In this document: piece by piece, positions 1 through 9,403 of the stretch | Layout: every line of letters begins with the position of its first letter | Position numbering within the stretch: position 1 is the first letter of the stretch | Origin: Flavobacteriales bacterium | Lineage (GTDB): Bacteria > Bacteroidota > Bacteroidia > Flavobacteriales_F > PHOS-HE28 | NCBI GenBank assembly: GCA_016788635.1 | Contig: JAEUSU010000008.1 | Coordinates: 62,001 to 126,000 of the forward strand | Direction of reading: 5' to 3' | DNA length: 64,000 nt | Program-made: the position numbers and the translations under genes | The notes under the pieces: model-generated | The model's input: only the letters and a program-made list of their open reading frames with translations | Told to the model about the DNA's origin: nothing | The model's database searches: none

Positions 1-2108
1 TCGCGCTGCACCCACGCGTGCCGGCTGGCCTTTATCAGCGAAGGTGTAGTGGCATCGCGCAGTTCGACGATAATGCGGTCCACCACGGCATTGTTGCCGC
101 TGGCCGGGGGAATGCCGGCGCTGAACAGATCGCTGTACACACCGCCTGGCAGTGGATAGCCGTTCGCGCCGTACGGATCGGTTGCGGGCAGCAGTGCTGA
201 TGTGCGCAGCACATCGCTCATCAGGCCGGTGCCCGGATCGAACGGTCCTTCGAGGAAGGCTCGCACTGCTACTGCGACGGTTGGTGGGTTGAACTCCCAC
301 AGCTCGCTTGATGTGTACCAGCCGCTTGAGGGTGGATTGGCCAACGTGGTGAAGTTCTGGCTGCCGCCGAAGAGGTAACCCTTGTCAGCGATGCTAAAGC
401 CCACGCCGTCATAACGGTAGCATCCACCCATGTCCCCGAGCAGGGTCCAGTTCTGGGTGGCGGGGTCGTACACATCGAAGCGCTTCAGGTAACTCGGACC
501 ACCGGTGAAGCCGCCGCCGAGATATGCTTTGTTCCCCACCACAAAGGCCTGCGCGCACTGTTTGTTGCCCAACGGCAGGGACCCCATTCCGGTCCAGGTG
601 TTCGTGACGGGATCATATCGGTATAGCGATCCTGATGCGGCGCTGCTGCCACCCAGGTTGCCGCCGCCCATGTACCCTTTGTTGCCAATGGCGAAACCTG
701 AAGCACTGTGTACGGCGCTGCCCGGCCGGTCGGCGCATTGTGTCCAGGAGTTCGTGGTGGGATCATAGGCCCAGAGGTCGCTTTGGCGTACGCCGCCGAT
801 CAAACCGCTACCTACATACCCTTTGCCTTCCATGGCGAAGCTCGCCGAGCGCGAGCGAGCACCACCGGGAAGATCCGCTCTGGGAGACCACGAATCGCTT
901 ACCGGATCATAGGCGAAGAAGTTGCCGGTGGCCGCCGTGGTGGCCAGGTATCCCAGCCCGTCGATGCTGAAGGCTTCGTTCGGCGGACCGGGCAGCGGTG
1001 CCCGCGGTGTCCAGATCCGCGTCGCGGGATCATACGTCCAGAACGAGGCGGATCCTGTACCGGCACCGACATACCCCATGTTGCCAATACTGAATGCGAT
1101 CGGCAATGCACCGCCTCCCGCAGGCATCCACGGTCGCTGTGTCCAGCTATCCGGCGCGGGCGTGGTGGCCGGACCGAACATCCAGACATCATTGAGGTAG
1201 GTGGAATTGCGTCTGCCCGCGACTACATAGCTGTTGCCGCCAATACTGAAAGTGACGGCCGCCTCGCGCCCGCCGATGGCCCACATGGGCGGCGTTGTCG
1301 ACCATGAATTGGTCACAGGATCGTATGCTTGGAAGCCCTGGGTGTTCGAGCCACAACCAACGTAGCCCTTGCCCAGGTGCGAGAATGCGCTTCGCGCGTT
1401 GAGCACGCTGCCCGGCATGGGCGCGCGTGTGGTCCAGGTGTTGGCGACCGGATCATATTCCCAGAGCGTGTTCGTTCCATCAGGCATCACGTAGCCCTTG
1501 CCGGCGACAACGAACGACATGCCCTTCGATACGTTGGCGGGCATGTCCGCGCGTGTGATCCAGCTGTCGGCGACCGGGTCGTATTCCCACAGGTCGTTCT
1601 CGTTCTGGATCATCCCAAGGGTCGTGTCCACGTCCACGCCGCCGCCCACGTAGGCCTTGTTGCCGAGGGTGAAGGAAATCGCATCCTTGCGCGGACCACC
1701 CGGAAAGGCGGTCTGTCCGACGGCCTGCATCGCGGGTAGGCTGAACCGGAAGATGTAGCCGGTGACATAAGTGAAGGTCGAAATACCGTCGCTCGTCTCC
1801 AGGTTGCCCAGTCCGACGAAGGCAAAGCCACCCACGCTGAAACCCACGCACTGGGATCTCGCTCCCCAACCATATCCCGAGGTGGCTATCGTGTTGGTCG
1901 CCGGGTCATACTGGTAAAGGGTCCCGTTCAACTGGAAAGCGCTGTTCACACCAAGGCCGAAATAGCCCTTGCCTCCGGCCTCGAACGCGACCATGTCGGT
2001 CCACCCGGACGGGTTGGAGGCGTACGTCGGGTTCTTGCAATACCACTCCTGGGCCTGCGCCGCAATGTTGAACAGGAATGTTGCAACGCAGAAAGTGGCG
2101 ATGCGCAT
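1..2108 (-). CDS. Secreted kelch-repeat protein (C-terminus outside window)
   Basis: Seen: an open frame from ATG at 2108 running off the left edge, 702 codons visible. Residues 1-19 form a signal peptide ending AAQA before Gln. The rest is a series of kelch-like units about 50 residues apart, each with a YDP-x-T/A-N/D-x-W strand followed by a glycine-rich strand such as GKGYVG or NKAYLGGG. At least nine units are recognisable between residues 30 and 620. Known: kelch units form beta-propellers; in Bacteroidota such secreted proteins usually end in a T9SS sorting domain, which here would lie beyond base 1. The degenerate box CACCTTTG at 2112-2119 (minus strand) may be its promoter. Function and ligand are unknown. 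Confidence 0.85.
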   Translation of the reverse strand, partial: MRIATFCVATFLFNIAAQAQEWYCKNPTYASNPSGWTDMVAFEAGGKGYFGLGVNSAFQLNGTLYQYDPATNTIATSGYGWGARSQCVGFSVGGFAFVGLGNLETSDGISTFTYVTGYIFRFSLPAMQAVGQTAFPGGPRKDAISFTLGNKAYVGGGVDVDTTLGMIQNENDLWEYDPVADSWITRADMPANVSKGMSFVVAGKGYVMPDGTNTLWEYDPVANTWTTRAPMPGSVLNARSAFSHLGKGYVGCGSNTQGFQAYDPVTNSWSTTPPMWAIGGREAAVTFSIGGNSYVVAGRRNSTYLNDVWMFGPATTPAPDSWTQRPWMPAGGGALPIAFSIGNMGYVGAGTGSASFWTYDPATRIWTPRAPLPGPPNEAFSIDGLGYLATTAATGNFFAYDPVSDSWSPRADLPGGARSRSASFAMEGKGYVGSGLIGGVRQSDLWAYDPTTNSWTQCADRPGSAVHSASGFAIGNKGYMGGGNLGGSSAASGSLYRYDPVTNTWTGMGSLPLGNKQCAQAFVVGNKAYLGGGFTGGPSYLKRFDVYDPATQNWTLLGDMGGCYRYDGVGFSIADKGYLFGGSQNFTTLANPPSSGWYTSSELWEFNPPTVAVAVRAFLEGPFDPGTGLMSDVLRTSALLPATDPYGANGYPLPGGVYSDLFSAGIPPASGNNAVVDRIIVELRDATTPSLIKASRHAWVQR

Positions 2109-2262
2109 GGTGCAAAGGTGGGGTGGGAACGAATGTACCTTTCAGACGGATGAGCGCGGAAAGGCTGCTTCAGCGGTGGCCGACTTGTGGACGGAAGATC
2201 CCCACCGCTGTCATCACCCGACGAGAAGTTCATCGGCGACCCTTCGGGAGGAACTGTTCCAT

Positions 2263-2283
2263 GTTGTCGGTTGTCTGTTGTCG
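2263..2283. repeat. Three 7-bp tandem units (gttgtcg / gttgtct / gttgtcg)
   Basis: Three heptamers in direct repeat in the 219-bp gap between the FTCD stop and the kelch gene start. On the minus strand they read CnACAAC, like the degenerate ends of the heptamer arrays at 31907 and 53953. Nothing else is recognised in this gap. Confidence 0.5.
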
Positions 2284-2327
2284 GGCGTGCGAAGCCAGTC
2301 CCAACCAGACAACTGGCGATCAGTTAC

Positions 2328-4004
2328 CTAAACCTTGGCCAGGGTCAGCGCCATCACCTCGGCTTCCAGTTCTTCGGCCTTTGCTTTCAGCGCTTCAGCC
2401 TGTGCGAGCACATCGGTCTTGAATGCTGCATCATCGAGCCCCGCGCAGTTGATGCGCACATTGAGGTAGCCGCCGATGGCTCCGGTGCGCGCGCACAGTG
2501 CGCCGACGCCGGCATCGCTCACGCTGGCGGGCAGGCCCTGTTCGGCCATGGCCTTCATCAAAGCCATGCTTTCCACACACACCTGCATGGTGCGCAGCGG
2601 CGTGTTGATGGCACCTTTCGTAGCCTCGGTGATCGCGGCCTTGCGCGCCTGCTTCTCCTCGTCGCTGCCTTTGGGAAGGCCCATGGCAGCCATGATGCGA
2701 TCGAAGGCGCGTGTGTCCTCATCCACCAGGAAGAGCAGCTCGTTGCGGAGCTTCTCGCCGCGCTCGGCCCACTGGCTGAACGCTTCCCAGCGCTCGTCCC
2801 AGCCGCGTTTGTGCGCGCTGAGGTTGGCCACCATGGTGCCGAGCGATACGCCCAGTACACCCACGTATGCGGCCACGCTACCGCCACCGGGTGCTGGGCT
2901 CTCCCCAGCGGTCTCTTCGCTGAAACGCTTCAGGTCCATGCGCACCAGGCGTTCGTTGCCCGCTGAGCCCGTCGAAGTGTCCTCCAGCATGTACTCGATC
3001 ACCTTCTTCTGCGGGTCGAACGGTCCGAGGTCGTCGAGCCCAAGGCTCTTCACCGCGATCTTGATCTTCTCGCGCTCCGGGATGCCGAGGCTGCGCTCCT
3101 GGCGCTTCAGGTAGAAGTCGGCTGCATCGAGCAGGGCTTGTTTCGGGATCAGGCCCACCAACTCGCTCCCGGTAACGCGGATGCCGCGTGCCTCGGCGGC
3201 CTTGCACGCTTCGTCAAAGGCCACGTGCACAGGCGTGACAGCGATGTCCGTGAGGTTGAGTGATAGCTGCGCCACGCCGTACTCCTCGATGTACCAGCCG
3301 ATGCCCTTCACGCTTTTCAACTTCCCGGGCACCTGCAATTCGCTCCCATCGGCCTGCTTCACCTTGCGGCCCGCCTCGCGGATGTCGAAGGCGATGGCGT
3401 TGGCGCGGCGCGTGCTCGTGGTGTTCAGGTTCACATTGTACGCCACCAGGAAATTACGCGCACCGATGGCGATGGCGCCGCTGCGGGCCACACTGTCGGT
3501 GAATTCCGCCGGGCCGTAGTCGGGCTTCCAGGTGGGGTCCTTCAGCTTCTTGGTCAGGCCCTCATACTCGCCGCTGCGGTTGTTGGCCAGGTTCTTCCGC
3601 TTCTCTTCGCTGGCCGCTGCTTCGTATAGATACACCGGGATGCCGAGTTCCTTGCCTACACGTTCACCGAGCTTCTTTGCAAAGGCTGCGCACTCCTCCA
3701 TGCTGATTCCGCTTATGGGCACCAGCGGGCACACATCGGTGGCGCCGAAACGCGGGTGTTCACCCTTGTGGCCTCGCATGTCGATGAGTTCCTGTGCCTT
3801 CTTGATCAATCGGAAGGCAGCCTCGCACACCTGCTCCGGCTCGCCCACGAAAGTGATCACGGTGCGGTTGGTGGCCTTGCCGGGATCCACGTCGAGCAGG
3901 CGGACACCTTCCACCGTTTCCACCACGGCGGCGATGGCGTCGATCTTGGCACGGTCGCGGCCCTCGCTGATGTTGGGCACGCATTCGATCAGGCGGCGTT
4001 GCAT
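2328..4004 (-). CDS. ftcD: Bifunctional glutamate formimidoyltransferase / formimidoyl-THF cyclodeaminase
   Basis: Transfers the formimino group of N-formimino-L-glutamate to tetrahydrofolate (EC 2.1.2.5) and then cyclises and deaminates it to 5,10-methenyl-THF (EC 4.3.1.4), the folate-linked end of histidine degradation in the cytosol. The 558-residue length fits the fused two-domain enzyme. The transferase domain covers about residues 1-330 and includes CVPNISEG near residue 8 and GEHPRFGATDVCP, whose His83 corresponds to the catalytic histidine of the family. The cyclodeaminase domain, about 350-558, contains ESPAPGGGSVAAYVG. A TAGCTTTG box lies 20 bp upstream of the start. hutI lies upstream on the same strand with one gene between, supporting a hut role; hutH and hutU are not in the window. 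Confidence 0.95.
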   Translation of the reverse strand: MQRRLIECVPNISEGRDRAKIDAIAAVVETVEGVRLLDVDPGKATNRTVITFVGEPEQVCEAAFRLIKKAQELIDMRGHKGEHPRFGATDVCPLVPISGISMEECAAFAKKLGERVGKELGIPVYLYEAAASEEKRKNLANNRSGEYEGLTKKLKDPTWKPDYGPAEFTDSVARSGAIAIGARNFLVAYNVNLNTTSTRRANAIAFDIREAGRKVKQADGSELQVPGKLKSVKGIGWYIEEYGVAQLSLNLTDIAVTPVHVAFDEACKAAEARGIRVTGSELVGLIPKQALLDAADFYLKRQERSLGIPEREKIKIAVKSLGLDDLGPFDPQKKVIEYMLEDTSTGSAGNERLVRMDLKRFSEETAGESPAPGGGSVAAYVGVLGVSLGTMVANLSAHKRGWDERWEAFSQWAERGEKLRNELLFLVDEDTRAFDRIMAAMGLPKGSDEEKQARKAAITEATKGAINTPLRTMQVCVESMALMKAMAEQGLPASVSDAGVGALCARTGAIGGYLNVRINCAGLDDAAFKTDVLAQAEALKAKAEELEAEVMALTLAKV

Positions 4005-4023
4005 TTTAAGGTTGTTGGGGCGG

Positions 4024-4031
4024 CAAAGCTA
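4024..4031 (-). promoter_or_regulatory. Candidate -7 box TAGCTTTG upstream of ftcD
   Basis: Minus-strand TAGCTTTG matches the Bacteroidota TAnnTTTG -7 element and lies 20 bp before the ftcD ATG, in the gap after the CPBP gene. No clear TTG -33 element is seen. Confidence 0.45.
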
Positions 4032-4059
4032 TTCGGTGAGGCGCTGGGAGACCCCGCCA

Positions 4060-4857
4060 CTAAGCCCCGAAGAAGACACCCGCCAGGTTGTTCAACATGT
4101 GCAGCAGGATGGGCAACAACAGGCTGCCGCTATAGTAACGGGCGTAGCCAAAGAGGGCGCCCAGGGGCAGGATCAGCAACATCACCGGCCAGTTGTATTG
4201 CAGGTGCATAAGGGCGAAGATCCCTGCGGTGAGCGCGATGCTCTGATGCGGATCCAGCGCGTGGCGCAGCGCCCCATAGAACAGGCCGCGCAGCAGGAAC
4301 TCCTCGAACACGGGGGCCACCACACCCACACCGAGCACCAGCAAGGTCATATTGGTGGTGGAGCCCAGCACACGCGCCATGTAGTCCGTGGTGAAGCGGG
4401 TGAAGAAGTGCCCCAGCGTTTCGATGCCGGCCGCGAGGGCCAGAAAGACGCCCACCCAGAGGAACAGCTGTTTCGCGCTGGGCAGATAAAGCCCCAGCAA
4501 TTGCCGGAAACCGCCGTCGTGTTTCCACAGGCGCGTGCCTGCCCATAGCGCGGCCAGGCCCACCACACCGGACCACAAGGCGGCGAGGGCTACCACATCG
4601 CCATGGAATGCGAGCTGTGCCAGTCCTACACGCACGGCATTGTCCTTCAACAGGCTGCCGTCGAAGGGCTGGCCGATCAGCTCTGGCAGTAACTGCCAGG
4701 CCTGCTGGAGCATCACGATGCTCTGCGTGCCGAAGAACAGGGCGAGCGTGGCCAGGAAGAAGACCATGCCGATGAGCACTTCACGCTCGGGCCGGTTACG
4801 CCCGATGAAGAGCGGGGGCTCAGGCGAGCGCTTCGCCGGTGCGGAAAGGTGCTCCAT
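4060..4857 (-). CDS. CPBP family intramembrane glutamic endopeptidase
   Basis: A 265-residue multi-pass membrane protein. Family motifs are present: EEFLLRG (Glu185-Glu186...Arg190) within a membrane segment, FALMH (His218) in the next, and HMLNN (His253, Asn257) in the last. Known: CPBP (Abi/CAAX-like) proteases cleave within or near the membrane using the paired glutamates and the histidines; some act in immunity or envelope maturation. The start overlaps the end of hutI by 38 bp, so the two are probably co-transcribed. A role in histidine breakdown is not implied. A later start at Met31 would lose part of the first membrane helix, so the upstream ATG is kept. Confidence 0.85.
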   Translation of the reverse strand: MEHLSAPAKRSPEPPLFIGRNRPEREVLIGMVFFLATLALFFGTQSIVMLQQAWQLLPELIGQPFDGSLLKDNAVRVGLAQLAFHGDVVALAALWSGVVGLAALWAGTRLWKHDGGFRQLLGLYLPSAKQLFLWVGVFLALAAGIETLGHFFTRFTTDYMARVLGSTTNMTLLVLGVGVVAPVFEEFLLRGLFYGALRHALDPHQSIALTAGIFALMHLQYNWPVMLLILPLGALFGYARYYSGSLLLPILLHMLNNLAGVFFGA

Positions 4858-6115
4858 CGATGAGTACGGTGTCGATCAGGTCGTTGCCGAAGCTGTAAGG
4901 CAAAAGGGCGGGCGAAGGTATCTCGCGGGTGATGAGCAGGCTGGCACGTTTGCCCACGGCGATGCTGCCCAGCTCATCCACCAGGTCCATGGCGGCGGCG
5001 GCATTGAGCGTGCAGGCGTTGATGGCCTCCTCCGGTAGCAGCCGCAGTTTTATGCACGCCAGGGACAGCACCATGTTCATATTGCCACTGGGCGCGCTGC
5101 CCGGGTTGAAGTCGCTTGCCAGCGCCAGTGGAAGGCCACGCTGGATGAGAGCACGCGCCGGACCGTAGGGGATGCCGAGGAAGTGGGAGCAGCCGGGGAG
5201 CAGGGTAGGGATGGGGCCCAAGGCACCCTTCGACGGGCTCTGGGTGCCTTGGATGAGCGTATCGAAGTCCGCGGGATCCATCACCTCCAGGTGGTCCACG
5301 CTGAGCGCTCCGTACTGCGCGGCGGCCGCTATGCCGCCCAGGCTGGTGAACTGGTTCACGTGCACCTTGCCGCGCAGTCCGTGTGCGAGACCCGCATCCA
5401 GGATGCGCTCCATTTCCGCCACGGTGAAGTAGTTCGCCTCGCAGAACACGTCCACGAACTGGGCCAGCCCTTCTTCTGCCACCCGCGGGATCAAGTCCTG
5501 CACGATGAGGTCCACATAGGCCTCACGCTTGTCCTTGTATTCGGGTGGAAGGGCATGCGCGGCCAGCAGGGTGGCCTTCACCTGCAGGGGCAGGTTGTCC
5601 TTCAGACGCTTCGCCACCCGCAGCATCTTCAACTCGCTTTCCGCCGAAAGGCCGTAGCCGCTTTTGATCTCCACGGCCACCGTACCCAGCCGCATCAGTT
5701 CGGCAAGCCGTGCCTCCGCCTGCACGTACAGGTCGTCCTCCGGCATGTCGCGCAACTTGCGGGCGCTGTTCAGGATGCCTCCGCCACGCGCCGCGATGTC
5801 CTGGTAGCTCAGGCCGCGGATCTTGTCCACGAACTCCTCTTCTCGGGTGGCGGCGAATACGGTATGGGTGTGCGGATCGCACCAGCCGGGTAGCACGTAC
5901 CGGCCGCTGGCGTCCACCACGACCAGGTCGTTCCAGTCGGTGATGCCGGGCCATTCGGCCATGGGGCCGAAACCGGTGATGCGGCCGTTCTTCGCGGTAA
6001 GCCAGGCGTCCGTGATCTGCGGTAGGTCGGCCATGCCGGCTCCCGCCAGCAGCCGTACATCCTGCGCATGGATACCCAGCAGGGCTTTGGCGTTCTTGAT
6101 GAGCAGGCGCGACAT
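4820..6115 (-). CDS. hutI: Imidazolonepropionase
   Basis: Hydrolyses 4-imidazolone-5-propanoate to N-formimino-L-glutamate (EC 3.5.2.7), the third step of histidine degradation, upstream of the FTCD reaction encoded two genes on. The 431-residue amidohydrolase shows the metal motif DPHTHT (His82, His84), EIKSGYG and a later HVNQF and SVDHLE metal and substrate segments, then ASDFNPGS. The start chosen is ATG 6115 (MSRLLIKNAK); a GTG 45 bp further upstream would add 15 non-conserved residues and overlap the divergent methyltransferase. The start codons of the two divergent genes are only 30 bp apart. Confidence 0.95.
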   Translation of the reverse strand: MSRLLIKNAKALLGIHAQDVRLLAGAGMADLPQITDAWLTAKNGRITGFGPMAEWPGITDWNDLVVVDASGRYVLPGWCDPHTHTVFAATREEEFVDKIRGLSYQDIAARGGGILNSARKLRDMPEDDLYVQAEARLAELMRLGTVAVEIKSGYGLSAESELKMLRVAKRLKDNLPLQVKATLLAAHALPPEYKDKREAYVDLIVQDLIPRVAEEGLAQFVDVFCEANYFTVAEMERILDAGLAHGLRGKVHVNQFTSLGGIAAAAQYGALSVDHLEVMDPADFDTLIQGTQSPSKGALGPIPTLLPGCSHFLGIPYGPARALIQRGLPLALASDFNPGSAPSGNMNMVLSLACIKLRLLPEEAINACTLNAAAAMDLVDELGSIAVGKRASLLITREIPSPALLPYSFGNDLIDTVLIDGAPFRTGEALA

Positions 6116-6145
6116 GGCGCACAAAGAAACGGAGCTCGGGGATGC

Positions 6146-6862
6146 ATGCCCGATCTTCACGCCGTGTTCCGTTTCAAGCAGTTCAGCCTACAACACGATC
6201 GCAGCACATTGAAGGTGGGCACGGACGCATTGCTGCTGGGTGCGTGGGCGGACCTCGCTGGGGCGCGGCGCATCCTGGATATCGGGACCGGTTGCGGGGT
6301 GCTGGCGCTTATCGCGGCTCAACGCGCACCCGGTGCACAGGTGGATGCGGTGGAAACGGACCTGCCATCGGTGGAAGAGGCGGCGGCCAACTTCGCGGCC
6401 AGCCCCTGGCCGGGGCGTCTTCGTGCGCACGCCATCGATGCGCGGCGCCTGCGTTCCGCCGATCGCTTCGATCGGATCCTGTGCAACCCGCCATACTACG
6501 CTGGTGAAATGGCCTCCACCGATGAACGGAAGAGGCTGGCACGACACGCGTCCGGGCTTGCACCGGATGAACTGGCCGCCGTGATCGCGTCATTGCTGGA
6601 ACCCTCCGGGCATGCGGCGTTGATCATACCTGCGGACCGTGAGAAGGCTTTCCTGGACCCCGCACGGGACCATGGTCTGTTCCCGCTGCGGCGTGCATCC
6701 GTGCACTACATCGCCCATCGTCCGGCGAAGCGGGTGCTGGTGGAACTTGGCTTCCGCACGGGGTCGCTCATTGAGGGACCCGCGATGGTGGTGCAGGATG
6801 GAACGGGCACCTACAGCGCCACTTACAGGAGCCTGATGAAGGACTTGCTGCCGGGCTTTTGA
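6146..6862 (+). CDS. trmN6: tRNA1(Val) (adenine(37)-N6)-methyltransferase
   Basis: A 238-residue class I SAM-dependent methyltransferase. It has motif I DIGTGCG (residues 45-51) and the N6-adenine catalytic motif NPPY (114-117) in the spacing typical of the YfiC/TrmN6 family, plus the N-terminal FRFKQFSLQ stretch that Bacteroidota members share. Known: the family methylates A37 of tRNA1(Val) next to the anticodon. ATG 6146 is chosen because conservation begins at FRFKQF and longer starts run into hutI. It is transcribed divergently from hutI and convergently to the saccharopine dehydrogenase-like gene, with 33 bp between the stops. Confidence 0.88.
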   Translation: MPDLHAVFRFKQFSLQHDRSTLKVGTDALLLGAWADLAGARRILDIGTGCGVLALIAAQRAPGAQVDAVETDLPSVEEAAANFAASPWPGRLRAHAIDARRLRSADRFDRILCNPPYYAGEMASTDERKRLARHASGLAPDELAAVIASLLEPSGHAALIIPADREKAFLDPARDHGLFPLRRASVHYIAHRPAKRVLVELGFRTGSLIEGPAMVVQDGTGTYSATYRSLMKDLLPGF

Positions 6863-6895
6863 ACCGGTCTGGCCTAGGTGATGAGGCTGCCGCGA

Positions 6896-8236
6896 TCACA
6901 CCGGCACCTCCTCTTCCCCGAAGAGCACACCGTGGTTCTCTAATTCGTTCAGGATGGGGTCGTAGAGTTCGGCGGCCAGGGGAAGCAACACGCCGCGCCC
7001 GTTCACCTTGCCATTCAATACCAGCTTGGCCGCGATGGCTATTGGCAGACCAACGGTGGCCGCCATGGCCGTGTGCACCTGGTCACGCCCTTCCACGGCC
7101 AGCGAGGCTTGGAGCTCCTGTTGTACGCCATCCACGGAATAGCGGAAACGGTGCCACATCACCACCAGGTCCTTGTCCTCAGGCTGCAGCTTCCATTTCT
7201 GTTCCAACAGGTGCTGCAAGGTGGCGGCGGGGGAAAGTGCTTCCACCCCGATGGGCGTGTGATCGAAGAGCCCCAGCCATTCCAGTTTCGTCATCACCTC
7301 GTCCTGCGGCTCCAGGCCAAGTGTGGCGGCCAGGTTGCGGCGGGTGTCGTGCGTGGGGTGGCGTGGCAGGAAAGCGTCCAGGAAGTCGTTCCACGTGGCC
7401 CGCGCAGGCAACTCAATGGTGTAGCTGTCGTCGGTGCAGCCGAGCTGAACGAACACATCCCACGCCGCGCAGTAGCCTGCTTTGCGCAGGGTGCCGCGCA
7501 CCAGGGTGGGGATCTTCTCCAGCCCGTAGTGTGCGCGGTACTTCAGCGAATCCCGGTTCGCGTAGCCATCGAAGCCGCCGTAGCCTGGTACGTTCACCCG
7601 CACAGTCTCACGGAACAGGCGGTGATAGGGCAGGTACTTCACCACGCCATCGCGGATGTACCGCGCTGCGCCACCCTGCCCGGCCAGTACCACATTGCGC
7701 GGGTTCCAGGTGAACTTGTAGCCCCAGGGGTTGGTGTCGCTCTGTGGCGCGATCAGCCCGCCGCAGTAGCTCTCGAACGCTTCCATCCGTCCACCCTCGT
7801 GGCGGATGCGGTCCAGGATGCGCATGGCGCTCATGTGGTCGATGCCGGGGTCCAGGCCGAGTTCGTTGAGGACAATGAGGCCCGCGTCTTTCGCTTCAGC
7901 ATCCAACGGCCACATGGCATCGGGCACGTAGCTGGGGGTGAGGACGTGCTTCTTCAGTTTCAGGCAATCGCGCACCACATCCATGTGCATGGCGGCGGGC
8001 AGCATGCTGATCACCAGGTCATGCGCGGCGATGAGCGCGTGGCGGGCGGAAGGGTCAATGGCGTCAAGCGCAGTGGCGGTGGCCACCTCGGGACCTTCCT
8101 GCACCAATCGGGCGGCATGGGCCGCATCGCGGTCCGCCACGGTTAATCGCCACTCCTGCTGGTCGGCATGGCTGATGAGGTAGTGGATGAGCGAAGAGGC
8201 CGAACGGCCGGCACCAAGGATGAGGATCTTGCGCAT
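6896..8236 (-). CDS. Saccharopine dehydrogenase-like oxidoreductase
   Basis: A 446-residue NAD(P)-dependent enzyme of the saccharopine dehydrogenase / reductase family. The Rossmann motif GAGRSAS is at residues 8-14. NELGLDPGIDHMSAM and SYCGGLIAP, both characteristic of the LYS9-type branch, follow in the middle. Known: this branch interconverts saccharopine with 2-aminoadipate semialdehyde plus glutamate; in Bacteroidota it may serve lysine catabolism, which is inference here as no partner gene is nearby. The start at 8236 (MRKILILGAG) places the nucleotide-binding strand at the N-terminus as expected. A CACCTTTG stretch just upstream resembles a weak -7 box. Confidence 0.85.
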   Translation of the reverse strand: MRKILILGAGRSASSLIHYLISHADQQEWRLTVADRDAAHAARLVQEGPEVATATALDAIDPSARHALIAAHDLVISMLPAAMHMDVVRDCLKLKKHVLTPSYVPDAMWPLDAEAKDAGLIVLNELGLDPGIDHMSAMRILDRIRHEGGRMEAFESYCGGLIAPQSDTNPWGYKFTWNPRNVVLAGQGGAARYIRDGVVKYLPYHRLFRETVRVNVPGYGGFDGYANRDSLKYRAHYGLEKIPTLVRGTLRKAGYCAAWDVFVQLGCTDDSYTIELPARATWNDFLDAFLPRHPTHDTRRNLAATLGLEPQDEVMTKLEWLGLFDHTPIGVEALSPAATLQHLLEQKWKLQPEDKDLVVMWHRFRYSVDGVQQELQASLAVEGRDQVHTAMAATVGLPIAIAAKLVLNGKVNGRGVLLPLAAELYDPILNELENHGVLFGEEEVPV

Positions 8237-8298
8237 GGCCTGCAAAGGTGCACAGCACAGGCAGTGCATGGCGCAGTGCGCCTCCTTTGGCATGCACC

Positions 8299-8328
8299 TT
8301 GCCAACGCAGCGCACACACCTACATTCG
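8299..8328 (+). promoter_or_regulatory. Candidate sigma-ABfr promoter for the DUF4476 gene
   Basis: TTG at 8299-8301, a 19-bp spacer, and TACATTCG at 8321-8328, close to the consensus TTG-N(17-23)-TAnnTTTG. The -7 box lies 16 bp before the start codon of the downstream gene. Confidence 0.5.
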
Positions 8329-8344
8329 TCAACCGAAACACCTC

Positions 8345-9367
8345 ATGACCATGAGAAAGTTCTTCCCCGCGATCATCGCCATCCTGGTTGTGCCAATGGC
8401 GCTCAAGGCACAAACCACCGACCTGGTCTTCTTCAGCGATGAAGGCCAGAAATTCACCCTGCTGGTGGACGGGGACCAGAAGAACGCCGAACCCGCCGCA
8501 CGCGTCGTGGCCACTGGCATTCGGAACGAGTCACCCGTGGTCATCATCCGGTTCGCGGACAGAAGCATCGCTGACGTGAAGAAACCCGGCTACTTCCCGC
8601 TGGGCAAGGAGTACACGGTGATGATCACCAAGAACAAGAAGGGCGAGTATGTGCTGCGCCCCACCGGCGAGGCCGAGCTGGGTACGGCCGCCAAAGCTGA
8701 GCCCGCCCGCCCGGACCCGAGCAGCTTCCGGGAGGACCCCGCACCGGCCTCCAAGCCAGCGCAGACCACCACCCTGCAGACCGGCACGGTGGCGGGCCAG
8801 CAGACCATGACCACCACCACGACCATCACCGAGCAAAGTGGTACCACGGACAACGTGACCATCAACATGGGCGTGCCGGGTATCAACATGAACATGAACG
8901 TGACCGGCATGCCTGTGACCGGCACCACCACGACCACCACGACCACCACGCATTCGACCACCACCACAACGGGCGGGTCTGTTGATGTGGTGGAGGTGGA
9001 GGAGGCTCCCGCCCGCACCACGCGCCCCCCCGTGCCCGCCTATCGCATGCCTGGCTACACCGGTCCGGTGGGATGCCCGGTGCCCATGAGCGCCACGGAG
9101 TTCGAGGAGGCCAGGAAGAGCATCACGTCCAAGGGATTTGAGGAGACCAAGATGACCACCGCCAAACAGATCGGCCGCGATCGTTGCTTTACCGCCGATC
9201 AGGTGAAAGGCATCATGCAACTTTTCGGCTTTGAGGACAGCAAACTGGACTTCGCCAAGTTCGCCTACGACCGCACCTACGACATCGGCAACTACTACAA
9301 AGTGAACGACGCCTTCGGTTTTGAGAGTTCCATTGAGGAGCTGGACACGTACATCAAGTCGCGCTAA
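8345..9367 (+). CDS. Secreted DUF4476 domain protein with Thr-rich linker
   Basis: A 340-residue exported protein. The signal peptide (about residues 1-22) ends in LKAQ. Residues about 23-110 form a beta-rich region, followed by a Pro/Ala segment and a threonine-rich, low-complexity linker (about 150-220). The C-terminal 90 residues, beginning PMSATEFEEA and ending DTYIKS, match the helical DUF4476 domain of Bacteroidota. It is the first gene of a four-gene plus-strand envelope cluster with CsgG- and LPP20-type lipoproteins. The start may be ATG 8345 or ATG 8351 (MTMRK). Function unknown. Confidence 0.85.
   Translation: MTMRKFFPAIIAILVVPMALKAQTTDLVFFSDEGQKFTLLVDGDQKNAEPAARVVATGIRNESPVVIIRFADRSIADVKKPGYFPLGKEYTVMITKNKKGEYVLRPTGEAELGTAAKAEPARPDPSSFREDPAPASKPAQTTTLQTGTVAGQQTMTTTTTITEQSGTTDNVTINMGVPGINMNMNVTGMPVTGTTTTTTTTTHSTTTTTGGSVDVVEVEEAPARTTRPPVPAYRMPGYTGPVGCPVPMSATEFEEARKSITSKGFEETKMTTAKQIGRDRCFTADQVKGIMQLFGFEDSKLDFAKFAYDRTYDIGNYYKVNDAFGFESSIEELDTYIKSR
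8924..8970 (+). repeat. acc/acg trinucleotide run encoding poly-Thr
   Basis: Threonine codons acc and acg repeat almost without interruption inside the DUF4476 gene, giving nine Thr in a row, then HS, then five more. Such triplet runs can change length by slippage without breaking the frame. Confidence 0.7.
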
Positions 9368-9403
9368 GCTTTCTTCGCGGCCAGGAACCTGTTGCACACA
9401 GCC

